Source of the DNA: Holophagales bacterium UBA5066
GTDB lineage: Bacteria > Acidobacteriota > Thermoanaerobaculia > UBA5066
Direction: 5' to 3'
DNA: 13,797 nucleotides
Assembly: GCA_002414905.1 (NCBI GenBank)
Contig: DIAY01000055.1
Coordinates: forward strand, 1 to 13,797
The notes beneath the pieces are model-generated. The model was given only the letters and a program-made list of their open reading frames with translations. It was not told the DNA's origin and did not search any database. The position numbers and the translations under genes are program-made. This document shows, in pieces, positions 7,671 to 13,797 of the stretch. Positions within the stretch are counted from its first letter, which is position 1. Every line of letters begins with the position of its first letter.

Positions 7671-8395
7671 GCGGAGGCTTCTTCCCGCCGACGCGGGTTT
7701 CCGTCATCGAGGCGGCCCGGAGCGGCGACGCGGGGGAGCGCCGGCGCGCGCTCGAGACGCTCGTCGCGGCCTACTGGCGGCCGATCTACCGACACGTGCG
7801 GCGGAAGTGGGGAAAGGGTCACGAGGAGGCGGCCGACTCGACGCAGGAGTTCTTCGCCGAGCTTCTCGAGCGCGACCTCCTCGCCCGCTTCGACCCGTCG
7901 AAAGCAAAGCTGAGAACCTACCTCCGCGTCTGTGTCGACGGCCTCGTCGCCAACTCGGAGAAGGCGGCGGTGCGTCAGAAGCGGGGGGGCGGGATGCCAC
8001 TGCTCTCCCTCGATTTCGAGGGGGCTCGCGACGAGCTGGAGCGCGCCCTGGCCGCCCCCGGGGAGTCGCCGGAGCGCGAGTTCGAGAAGGAGTGGGCGCG
8101 GAGCGTCCTCGAGCTCGGCCTCGCGCGGCTCGAGCTCGCCCTCGCCGGGCGGGGCAAGGGGATCGCGGCGCGCCTCTTCGAGATCTACGACCTGGGTGCG
8201 GAGGGAGACCCTCCTCCCCCCTACGCCGCCCTCGCCCAGCGCTTCGGCGTCTCCGTCTCCGACGTCACGAACGGCCTCTCGCTGGCGCGGCGCGAGCTTC
8301 GCAGGATCGTCCTCGGCCTCCTGGGCGAGATGACGGGGAGCGAGGAGGAGTTCCGGCTCGAGGCGCGGGCCCTCCTCGGGGTGGACGGGCCGTGA
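7667..8395 (+). CDS. RNA polymerase sigma factor, ECF-like, kinase-associated type
   Basis: 242 residues. Sigma region 2 spans about 28-105 (ALETLVAAYW, ADSTQEFFAELL, LRTYLRVCVDGLVAN). Region 4 is a helix-turn-helix at about 184-218 (YAALAQRFGVSVSDVT, then LARRELRRIVLGLL). The FPPTRVSVIEAARSGD start and the YW-P-Y pattern match the ECF-like factors I recall from Acidobacteria and Planctomycetes, which sit beside Ser/Thr kinases instead of anti-sigma factors. The linker between regions (about 106-183) is long and acidic, giving a larger protein than a standard ECF factor. The ATG at 7667 overlaps the DinB stop. A GTGA overlap at 8392-8395 links it to the kinase. No anti-sigma factor is visible, so the kinase is the likely regulator. 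Confidence 0.85.
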   Translation: MSGGFFPPTRVSVIEAARSGDAGERRRALETLVAAYWRPIYRHVRRKWGKGHEEAADSTQEFFAELLERDLLARFDPSKAKLRTYLRVCVDGLVANSEKAAVRQKRGGGMPLLSLDFEGARDELERALAAPGESPEREFEKEWARSVLELGLARLELALAGRGKGIAARLFEIYDLGAEGDPPPPYAALAQRFGVSVSDVTNGLSLARRELRRIVLGLLGEMTGSEEEFRLEARALLGVDGP

Positions 8396-9354
8396 GGCCG
8401 CTGGCGGGCGAAGACGTCGTGCGACTCGCCCGGGCGCTTCGGGCTCCCGACCTCTCTGGGACGCGATTCGTCCTCCTTCGGGAGATCGGCCGGGGAGGGA
8501 TGGGAAGCGTCTGGGAGGCCGAGGACCCCGAGCTGGCGCGGATCGTCGCGGTGAAGGTCCTCGACCTGCCCGACGATTCCGGGGATCTCGCCGCCCGACT
8601 GCGCCTCGAGGCGTGCGTCCTGGCGCGGCTCGAACACCCCGGGATCGTCCCGGTCCACGACGTCGGGACCCTGCCCGACGGGCGCCCCTTCTACGCGATG
8701 AAGCTCGTTCGGGGCGAACGGCTCGACGTGGCCGCGGCGCGCCTCGCGACGCTTCCCGAGAAGCTCCGGCTCTTTCTGCGCGTCTGCGAGCCGGTCGCCT
8801 TCGCCCACGCGCGGGGCGTCGTCCACCGCGACCTCAAGCCCGACAACGTCATGGTCGGGCCGTTCGGCGAGGTCCTCGTCCTCGACTGGGGGATCGCTCG
8901 CGTCGTCGGAGAGGCGGCGCCGGAGGGAACGCCGGAAGGAGGAGCGGCGCGGCCCGCCGCGGGGCCCGGGACCGCTGCCGGGTCGGTCCTCGGGACGCCC
9001 GGCTTCATGGCCCCGGAACAGGCCAGGGGCGAAGGCGGGGTCGACCACCGCGCCGACGTCTTCGCTCTCGGCGCGCTGCTCGCCGCACTCGTCGGGGAGG
9101 CGGTTCCCGCGAGCCGCCGCCTCGCGGCGATCGTCGCCCGAGCGACGGCCGCCCGGCCCGGCGAGAGGTACTCCGACGTTTCGTCTCTCGCCGCGGACGT
9201 GACCCTCCTCCTGGACGGAGAGCCGGTCACGGCCTATCGCGAGCGGTTCTGGGAGAGAGCCGCGCGGTTCGTCACCCGGCACCGTGTGGCACTCCTCCTC
9301 GTGGCGGCCTACCTCGCGGCGCGGGCCGCGATCCTCCTCGTGTACGGGCGTTAA
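8392..9354 (+). CDS. Membrane-anchored serine/threonine protein kinase (PknB-type), short form
   Basis: 320 residues from GTG 8392, which overlaps the sigma factor stop (GTGA). The open frame runs further upstream inside the sigma gene, but the kinase fold begins only after this start. The kinase domain (about 25-275) has the Gly-rich loop GRGGMG (33-38), VAVK (Lys55), catalytic HRDLKPDN (145-152, Asp147) and DWG (165-167) in place of DFG, a common variant. The activation segment ends GTPGFMAPEQ (201-210). A Gly/Ala/Pro-rich insert at about 175-198 sits before it. A single transmembrane segment (about 298-317) ends the protein, with no extracytoplasmic sensor domain; I recall short forms like this beside such sigma factors. 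Its likely target is the adjacent sigma factor, by inference from the overlap. Confidence 0.9.
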   Translation: MRPLAGEDVVRLARALRAPDLSGTRFVLLREIGRGGMGSVWEAEDPELARIVAVKVLDLPDDSGDLAARLRLEACVLARLEHPGIVPVHDVGTLPDGRPFYAMKLVRGERLDVAAARLATLPEKLRLFLRVCEPVAFAHARGVVHRDLKPDNVMVGPFGEVLVLDWGIARVVGEAAPEGTPEGGAARPAAGPGTAAGSVLGTPGFMAPEQARGEGGVDHRADVFALGALLAALVGEAVPASRRLAAIVARATAARPGERYSDVSSLAADVTLLLDGEPVTAYRERFWERAARFVTRHRVALLLVAAYLAARAAILLVYGR

Positions 9355-9358
9355 TGAA

Positions 9359-9373
9359 AACGGCGAAGCCGTT
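9359..9373. other. Mini-hairpin containing GCGAAGC
   Basis: AACGGC-GAA-GCCGTT is a perfect 6-bp stem with a 3-base loop, 4 bases after the kinase stop. Its core GCGAAGC is a heptamer known for unusual stability as a DNA mini-hairpin. It may act as a transcript end or pause, but there is no T-tract. Confidence 0.4.
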
Positions 9374-9401
9374 GAACAGGTGAGATGAAGGGAGATCGAC
9401 G

Positions 9402-9767
9402 ATGAACAAGCTGCTTCTTGGGCTGCTTCTCGGAGGAGGGCTCGGTGTTCTCGACGGGCTGACAGCGTGGTTCACGCCGGAGGTCCGGAAGGACATCCTC
9501 GGGATCGTGATGGGATCGACGTTCAAGGGGCTCGTCGCGGGCCTCCTCATCGGGTTCTTCTCGCGGAAGGTCGCCTCGATCCCGGCGACGGTCGTCTTTG
9601 GCGTCGTCGTGAGCGGCTTCTTCGCGTATCTCGTGGCCGCGCAGATGGGCAAGTACTACTTCGAGCTGATGCTTCCCGGCGCGCTCGTCGGCCTTATCAC
9701 CGGATACGTGACGGCGCGGTACGGGAAGGGCGGCCCGGAACGAAACCCGGAAGGCCGTCCCGCGTAG
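9402..9767 (+). CDS. Small integral membrane protein, four predicted helices
   Basis: 121 residues, unrecognised as a named family. Four hydrophobic segments are visible at about 3-23, 33-53, 61-80 and 87-105. Each carries Gly-rich stretches that allow close helix packing (GLLLGGGLGVLDG, GLVAGLLIGFF, VVFGVVVSG, LPGALVGLITG). A short charged C-terminal tail (RYGKGGPERN) follows. The start ATG 9402 has an SD-like GAAGGGAG upstream. It lies 47 bases after the kinase and 95 bases before the VOC gene, so it could be the end of the kinase operon or a separate unit. The length and helix pattern resemble small uncharacterised inner-membrane proteins. No catalytic or binding residues can be named. Confidence 0.75.
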   Translation: MNKLLLGLLLGGGLGVLDGLTAWFTPEVRKDILGIVMGSTFKGLVAGLLIGFFSRKVASIPATVVFGVVVSGFFAYLVAAQMGKYYFELMLPGALVGLITGYVTARYGKGGPERNPEGRPA

Positions 9768-9829
9768 AAAGACGGAACGACACTTCGGGAGAACACCGTA
9801 CGCGGGGAGAGCCCGTGGCGGGGAAGAGT

Positions 9830-9843
9830 GCCCCTTCGGGGGC
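9830..9843 (+). other. UUCG tetraloop hairpin upstream of the VOC gene
   Basis: GCCCC-TTCG-GGGGC forms a 5-bp stem closed by a cUUCGg tetraloop, one of the most stable RNA tetraloops. It ends 7 bases before the VOC SD (AAGGAG at 9851-9856). It may insulate or stabilise the downstream mRNA. Confidence 0.45.
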
Positions 9844-9862
9844 GGAACGAAAGGAGACGACC

Positions 9863-10333
9863 ATGGCTGGAAAGGCGAACCCGATTCCCGATGGGTATGG
9901 CAGCGTCACCCCCTATCTCTGCGTCAAGGGCGCCGCGGCGGCGATCGAGCTCTGGAAGACGGCGCTCGGCGCCGAGGAGCTCTTCCGGATGCCGGGACCG
10001 GGGGACATGGTGATGCACGCCGAGGTGAAGATCGGCAGCTCGATCGTCATGGTGTCGGACGAGTTCCCCGACTGGGGGCAGCTCGGCCCGATCTCGAGGG
10101 GCGGGACGACCTGCACGATGATGCTCTACGTCGAGGACTGCGACGTGGCGTTCAAGCGGGCCGTCGAAGCCGGCTGCGCGTCGACCCAGGAGCCGAAGGA
10201 CGAGTTCTGGGGCGACCGGTTCGCCAAGGTGACCGACCCCTTCGGCCACCAGTGGGCGTTCGCCACCCACGTCGAGGACGTCTCGCCGGAGGAGATGCAG
10301 AAGCGGATGGCGGCGATGGGAACGGGAGGCTGA
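9863..10333 (+). CDS. VOC superfamily protein, PhnB-like (glyoxalase/bleomycin-resistance fold)
   Basis: 156 residues and cytoplasmic. The start ATG 9863 is preferred because AAGGAG (9851-9856) precedes it and the fold begins there, although the open frame extends upstream. The two beta-alpha-beta-beta-beta modules are visible at about 13-75 and 83-137. Marks of the PhnB group are VTPYLCVKGAAAAIELW (15-31), HAEVKIGSSIVMVSDE (52-67), EFWGDRFAKVTDPFGHQWAF (114-133) and a C-terminal SPEEMQKRM helix. Candidate metal or substrate residues are His52 and the Glu/His residues near the second module. The function is unknown: members include lyases, dioxygenases, isomerases and drug-binding proteins, and the PhnB name does not imply phosphonate use. 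Confidence 0.85.
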   Translation: MAGKANPIPDGYGSVTPYLCVKGAAAAIELWKTALGAEELFRMPGPGDMVMHAEVKIGSSIVMVSDEFPDWGQLGPISRGGTTCTMMLYVEDCDVAFKRAVEAGCASTQEPKDEFWGDRFAKVTDPFGHQWAFATHVEDVSPEEMQKRMAAMGTGG

Positions 10334-10690
10334 GCAACGGCCCCGCGGGAAGCCCGCAGCGCCTCGCTATCCGAGGGGGCGGTCTCGCCGAAAACAGTCC
10401 AGGCGCCCCGGTGCCGAAGTGAGCGGGTCGCGGACGACGATTTCGCGGTCGGGCGGGGAAGGGAGATCGCCCGACCGATCCTTACGGAATCCGGCGATCG
10501 ACGCCGGGACGAGAGCCGGCTCCGGGAATCACTGCCTTTCCCGGAAGGGGTGCGGGCGAGGAGCCGGCCGCGCTTCGAGGCGAGAGACCCTGTCCGATCG
10601 GCTGGGCGGCGGCGTCCGAACAGGGACCCGCTCTCTCGAGCCGGTGTTGCGGTATCTCCCTGGAGCTCCGGCACCCGAGTCGAGGGGCTC
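10334..10690. other. Hairpin-rich non-coding region
   Basis: No convincing gene is seen on either strand; antisense frames here look like GC-rich shadows. A weak hairpin (GCGGG/CCCGC, 10345-10357) lies just after the VOC stop. Three stronger stems follow in series. CGGTCGGGCG/CGCCCGACCG at 10446-10477 has 10 bp and a 12-base loop. CCGGCG/CGCCGG at 10491-10507 has 6 bp and a 5-base loop. TCCGGGAA/TTCCCGGA at 10521-10545 has 8 bp and a 9-base loop. A looser CCCTGT/ACAGGG pair spans 10588-10625. The region could hold a small RNA or a binding region; its transcription is not shown. Confidence 0.4.
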
Positions 10691-10719
10691 TTGAAAAACC
10701 GGATTGGACCGTCTATCGT
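10691..10719 (+). promoter_or_regulatory. Promoter of the P-domain gene
   Basis: TTGAAA (10691-10696), a 17-base spacer and TATCGT (10714-10719) form the best sigma-70-like promoter in the window. The expected transcript starts near 10726, giving a leader of about 15 bases that carries the SD AGGGAG (10729-10734). It stands out because the surrounding DNA is so GC-rich. Confidence 0.7.
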
Positions 10720-10740
10720 GCCAAAATCAGGGAGTTCGAC

Positions 10741-11316
10741 ATGAAAAACAGGAAGTTCTCCGTTTCGCTGCTGTGCTTCGCACTCGTCGCTTTCGGCGCG
10801 CTGCGGGTCTTTGCGGCCGTGACCGAATCGAGCACCAACGTGCCGCTCGCGATTCCCGACAACGGAAACGTCAACAGCACGTTGACTTTCAGCGTCAACG
10901 GCACGATCTCCGACGCCAACCTGACGGTCAACATCAGCCACACCTGGAACGACGACATCGAGCTGAGGCTCTCGAGCCCGAGCATCGCCGCGCAGCTCCT
11001 CTGGCAGGACTGCGGCGGGAGCGGGGACAACCTCACCAATACCGTGATCGACCAGCAGGCGGCGGGACTTTCGCCCTGCACCTTCGCCGGGGCGCCATTC
11101 ACCGGGTCTTTCCAGCCGACCGACGGAACCGGGGCCGCGCCCGCCGCCGCCTCGGGCACTATGACTGCGTTTAACGGATCGGATTCGGGCGGGGTCTGGA
11201 CGCTCAACGTCGTCGACGACTCGACGATCTGCACCGGGACCCTCAACGCCTGGTCGCTCACCCTCGACGGCACGCCGCCGCTTCCGGTCGAGCTGATGAC
11301 CCTGGAGATCAGCTAG
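10741..11316 (+). CDS. Secreted P-domain (proprotein convertase-type) protein
   Basis: 191 residues. A signal peptide (basic MKNRK, then a hydrophobic core, cleavage near FAA at 24-26) exports it. A single P-domain, the beta-sandwich found after subtilisin-like proteases and alone in many bacterial secreted proteins, fills about 35-178. Typical marks are the IPD start, SHTWNDDIELRLSSP (66-80), SGGVWTLNVVDD (149-160) and the closing LNAWSLTLDG. No protease domain is present. Three mature Cys (91, 113, 164) may form disulphides. The C-terminus ends LPVELMTLEIS, a PVEL-type tail that may be a sorting or linker remnant. ATG 10741 has AGGGAG 6 bases upstream. It has its own promoter and terminator, so it is a single-gene unit. 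Confidence 0.85.
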   Translation: MKNRKFSVSLLCFALVAFGALRVFAAVTESSTNVPLAIPDNGNVNSTLTFSVNGTISDANLTVNISHTWNDDIELRLSSPSIAAQLLWQDCGGSGDNLTNTVIDQQAAGLSPCTFAGAPFTGSFQPTDGTGAAPAAASGTMTAFNGSDSGGVWTLNVVDDSTICTGTLNAWSLTLDGTPPLPVELMTLEIS

Positions 11317-11367
11317 CCTCTTCCTGTTCCCTGCGGCCCGCATCGAATAGGGCGTGAAGCTCCCTGC

Positions 11368-11397
11368 GGCCCCCGGCACGATCCGCCGGGGGCCTTT
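11368..11397 (+). terminator. Intrinsic terminator of the P-domain gene
   Basis: GGCCCCCGGC (11368-11377) pairs perfectly with GCCGGGGGCC (11385-11394) around a 7-base loop, followed by TTT. The stem is 10 bp and very GC-rich. It lies 52 bases after the stop and 30 bases before the next start. A 12-base direct repeat TCCCTGCGGCCC occurs at 11328 and 11361, its second copy entering the stem. Confidence 0.8.
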
Positions 11398-11427
11398 CGC
11401 GTTCAGGCCTCCGGAACAGCTTCCGCC

Positions 11428-13302
11428 GTGAGCGGAGCGCGTGCGGTCGTCCTGTCTGCGGGGCTGGCGATGCTGGCGGGGGGGTGTCGGCCGGCCGTTC
11501 GTCCGCCTCCGAACGTGGTCCTCGTCTCGATCGACACCCTGCGCCCGGATCGGCTCGGCTGCTATGGCGGAGTGAAAGTCGAGACCCCGGCGATCGACGC
11601 CCTGGCTGTTGCGGGAGTGCGATTCCAGAACGCGTTCACTCCCGTACCGCTCACCCTGCCCGCGCACTGGACCATCCTGACCGGCGTCGAGCCGTGGAAC
11701 CACGGCGTGGTGGATAACGGCATGACCCTCTCCGCGCCGCCGGTCGCGACCCTCGCCGAGCGTTTCGCCGCGGCCGGCTACGACACCGCCGCCTTCGTCT
11801 CCGCCTTCGTCCTGCACCGCACCTTCGGGCTCGACCGGGGGTTTGCCCGCTACGACGACGGCCCGGCCGCCGATGCCGCGCTCGACCAGCTGCTGCACGC
11901 GACCGCCCCGGCGGACGAGCGGGTCGACCGGGCCCTCTCGTGGCTGAGGCGCGAGCGCACGCGACCGTTCTTTCTCTGGCTCCATCTCTTCGATCCTCAC
12001 GCGCCCTATCAGCCGCCCGCGGGTTTCCGCGCCCGCTATGCCGACCGCCCCTACGACGGCGAAGTAGCCTTCGTCGACACCCAGGTGGCGCGTCTCCTCG
12101 CCGCCCTCGATCGATCAGGACAGGCCGGCCGGACGCTCGTCGTCCTCCTCTCGGACCACGGCGAGAGCCTGGGAGAGCACGGCGAGGAGACTCACGGCGT
12201 CCTGCTGTACGACGCAACGCTCCGCGTGCCGCTGATCTTCCGCATGCCGGGGGTGATCTCCGCGGGAGAGGTGCGTCAGGAAGAGGTGACCCTGGCAGAC
12301 GTCGCCCCCACGGTACTCGCGCTCGCCGGCCTGCCGGCGACGCCAGGGGTCGATGGCCGTGATCTGCTCGGTCCGGGCGGGCCGCCTCTCCGGCCGCTGG
12401 GCGCCATCTCGGAGGCGCCGCGCCGCCGGTTCGGGTGGGCGCCCCTGATCGCGATCCGAGAGGCCGGCTGGAAGTTCGTCGCGGCGCCGCGGCCAGAGCT
12501 CTACCGGATCGCCGAGGACCCGGGCGAGCAGGTCGACCGGATCGCCGACGAGCCGGGGCGCTCAGTGGGCCTCGCGCGCGCGGCGCGGAGGATAGAGACG
12601 ACCTTACGTACTCGCCTCGCGGCCCGGAGCGCCGCCGAGCCGGGAAACGAGGCCCGGGCCCGGCTCTCGGCCCTTGGGTACGTGAGCGGGCCCCGGTCCA
12701 CCGCCTCGGCATCCCCCGATCCGAAAGACGTGATCCGCTCCGTGGGCGAGCTCGACCGGGCGTTCCAGCTGTTTGCCGAGGGGAGGCTGGAGGAGGCGCA
12801 GGCGCGTCTCCGCGCTCTCCTGGTCCGCTCGGACCTCCCGTCCCCGACAGTGCTCGAAGGCCTCGCCCGGCTGGCGCGGTTGCAGGGCGACGATGCCGAA
12901 GCCGAAGCGCTCTACCTTCGCCTGCTCGCCCAGGAACCCGAAGCGCCGGGGCCGCTCGCCCAGCTGGTCCGGCTGGCTCGTGAGCGCGGCGATCACCGCA
13001 CCGAGGTCGAGCGCGCCCGGCAGCTGGCCCAGCTGTCGCCTGCCGACGGCGGAGCCAGCCGGCTCCTGGCCGAGGCACTCATCGCCGCGGGCGACCCGGC
13101 CGAAGCCGAGGCGGAGTTTCGCCGGGGCCTGGCGGCCGCTCCACGCTCTGGCTGGTTGCGCCTGGGCCTCGCCCGCCTGTTGATGGCGACCCGGCGAGGC
13201 ACCGAGGCGGACCGCGAGCTCGACACGATCACGTCGGACGAGGACGTGCCCGGCGACCTGGCGACCGAGGCGAGAGCCCTCCGAGACCGCACCGCCCGCT
13301 GA
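11428..13302 (+). CDS. Sulfatase-fold lipoprotein with C-terminal TPR repeats
   Basis: 624 residues from GTG 11428; the SD is weak, but no later start keeps the signal peptide. The signal ends in a lipobox, LAGGC (Cys20), with Ala at -3, so lipid anchoring is likely. The alkaline-phosphatase/sulfatase fold spans about 28-420. Metal-site marks are SIDTLRPDRLG (34-44, Asp36), FDPHAPY (188-194) and LSDHGESLGEHG (241-252, Asp243, His244). Where sulfatases have C/S-x-P-S-R, this protein has TLPAH (76-80), placing Thr76 at the nucleophile position, so no formylglycine can form. It may be a phosphatase or phosphotransferase, or a non-catalytic relative. The domain ends LSALGYVSG (413-421). Helical TPR-like repeats (about 436-620) follow, suited to protein binding. 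The gene sits downstream of a terminator, with no clear promoter. Confidence 0.85.
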   Translation: MSGARAVVLSAGLAMLAGGCRPAVRPPPNVVLVSIDTLRPDRLGCYGGVKVETPAIDALAVAGVRFQNAFTPVPLTLPAHWTILTGVEPWNHGVVDNGMTLSAPPVATLAERFAAAGYDTAAFVSAFVLHRTFGLDRGFARYDDGPAADAALDQLLHATAPADERVDRALSWLRRERTRPFFLWLHLFDPHAPYQPPAGFRARYADRPYDGEVAFVDTQVARLLAALDRSGQAGRTLVVLLSDHGESLGEHGEETHGVLLYDATLRVPLIFRMPGVISAGEVRQEEVTLADVAPTVLALAGLPATPGVDGRDLLGPGGPPLRPLGAISEAPRRRFGWAPLIAIREAGWKFVAAPRPELYRIAEDPGEQVDRIADEPGRSVGLARAARRIETTLRTRLAARSAAEPGNEARARLSALGYVSGPRSTASASPDPKDVIRSVGELDRAFQLFAEGRLEEAQARLRALLVRSDLPSPTVLEGLARLARLQGDDAEAEALYLRLLAQEPEAPGPLAQLVRLARERGDHRTEVERARQLAQLSPADGGASRLLAEALIAAGDPAEAEAEFRRGLAAAPRSGWLRLGLARLLMATRRGTEADRELDTITSDEDVPGDLATEARALRDRTAR

Positions 13303-13304
13303 GG

Positions 13305-13797
13305 TCAGGGGAGCGGCGCGTCCGCTCTGCGCTTCCCCTCCTGGCGATCCAGAAGAGCCAGCAGCCGGGCGGCCTCGACGGAATCCGGGCGCCTCGCGAG
13401 CGCCTCCTGAAGGCGAAGCCGGGCCTGGGACCTGTTCCCTTTCTGGAGCTCGGCCCAGCCGAGAAGCCAGAGCGCCTCCGAGTGTCCGGGGCGCAGCTCG
13501 AGCGCGACCTCCAGGGAGGGGAGCGCAGTGTCGGGCCGGCCGGCCACCAGCTCGCCCGCGGCGCGGCGGAGGAGCGTCTCGAAGTCCCGAGCGCGACGCG
13601 CCGACGGGAGGCGCAGCGCGAGGCCGAGGACCAGGAGAGAGGCGAAGACCGCGATCACCCGAGCGCGAGGGCGCGGGCGCCGCACCACGCCCGGCTCGCG
13701 GCGCACTCTGAAGGCAATGAGAGCGAGAGCCGCGAGCGGCATGCCCGTCCAGAGGAGGCCGGCCTCCCGTGCCAGGACCAGCTGCGCCGCCGCCGTG
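13305..13797 (-). CDS. Membrane protein with C-terminal TPR repeats (partial, 5' end outside window)
   Basis: The C-terminal 164 codons are present; the frame is open past base 13797, so the ATG at 13742 need not be the start. A hydrophobic segment around 13742 (REAGLLWTGMPLAALALIAF) and another at about 13661-13608 (RVIAVFASLLVLGLAL) are membrane spans separated by a basic loop. Two TPR-like repeats follow (about 13559-13353, with AGRPDTALPSLEVALELRP and EALWLLGWAEL). The tail is charged. The arrangement resembles O-antigen-ligase-like or glycosyltransferase membrane proteins ending in TPRs; this is inferred from layout, not from a catalytic motif. It is convergent with the sulfatase-fold gene, with two bases between stops and no terminator seen. 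Confidence 0.7.
   Translation of the reverse strand, partial: TAAAQLVLAREAGLLWTGMPLAALALIAFRVRREPGVVRRPRPRARVIAVFASLLVLGLALRLPSARRARDFETLLRRAAGELVAGRPDTALPSLEVALELRPGHSEALWLLGWAELQKGNRSQARLRLQEALARRPDSVEAARLLALLDRQEGKRRADAPLP

Noticed and set aside
9467..9862. A longer start for the VOC protein
   Set aside because: The open frame extends through the membrane protein gene, but the fold and the AAGGAG SD point to ATG 9863.
10419..10694. A 91-codon plus-strand frame in the non-coding gap
   Set aside because: It has no SD, no domain or hydrophobic pattern, is Arg/Ser/Gly-rich, and overlaps the perfect inverted repeats.
10126..12000. A 624-codon open frame on the minus strand
   Set aside because: It crosses the VOC, P-domain and sulfatase-fold genes and a strong terminator and promoter on the other strand; low-complexity Arg/Gly-rich content marks it as a shadow.
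1..13797. tRNA or rRNA genes, CRISPR arrays, insertion sequences, phage or toxin-antitoxin genes
   Set aside because: I looked for these and saw no cloverleaf, regularly spaced repeats, transposase motifs or terminal repeats with target duplications.

Overview
This window is very GC-rich and densely coded. Genes sit in short operons on both strands, GTG starts are used where a Shine-Dalgarno (SD) supports them, and no RNA genes, CRISPR arrays or insertion sequences are visible. The gene mix suggests a free-living, secretion-rich Gram-negative bacterium, most likely Acidobacteriota (Thermoanaerobaculia-like). The clues are paired secreted M16 peptidases, an ECF-type sigma factor fused by overlap to a short membrane Ser/Thr kinase, a sulfatase-fold lipoprotein with a TPR tail, and a secreted P-domain protein ending in a PVEL-type tail. 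This assignment rests on gene families only; Myxococcota or another deep lineage is not excluded.

Layout. 1-2874 (minus strand): a two-gene M16 operon. The upstream gene encodes the zinc-binding catalytic peptidase and the downstream gene, cut by the window edge, its non-catalytic partner. 3014-3721 (minus): a small alpha/beta-hydrolase esterase. It is divergent from an ATP-grasp ligase (3814-4770, plus) across a 92-bp shared control region. 4891-6597 (plus): a secreted YtcJ-type amidohydrolase. 6594-7150: a decayed P-loop, HPr-kinase-like gene. 7185-9354: a tightly coupled cassette of a DinB-fold protein, an ECF-like sigma factor and a membrane-tethered Ser/Thr kinase, joined by 4-base stop/start overlaps. 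9402-10333: a four-helix membrane protein and a VOC (PhnB-like) protein. 10334-10740: a 407-base non-coding stretch with several strong hairpins and the best promoter in the window. 10741-11316: a secreted P-domain protein closed by the best terminator. 11428-13302: the sulfatase-fold/TPR lipoprotein. 13305-13797 (minus): the C-terminal part of a membrane/TPR protein, running off the window and converging on the previous gene with two bases between stops.

How the genes may work together. The M16 pair probably forms one periplasmic heterodimeric peptidase. The esterase and ATP-grasp enzyme probably act on one amide- or peptide-bonded product. The sigma factor and kinase look like a single signalling unit in which the kinase controls the sigma factor, with the DinB protein as a possible enzymatic partner. 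The remaining genes are single units without an evident shared pathway. The most unusual items are the DinB-sigma-kinase cassette, the esterase/ATP-grasp pair, the sulfatase-fold protein with Thr in place of the formylglycine precursor, the P-loop pseudogene, and the hairpin-rich stretch upstream of the P-domain gene.
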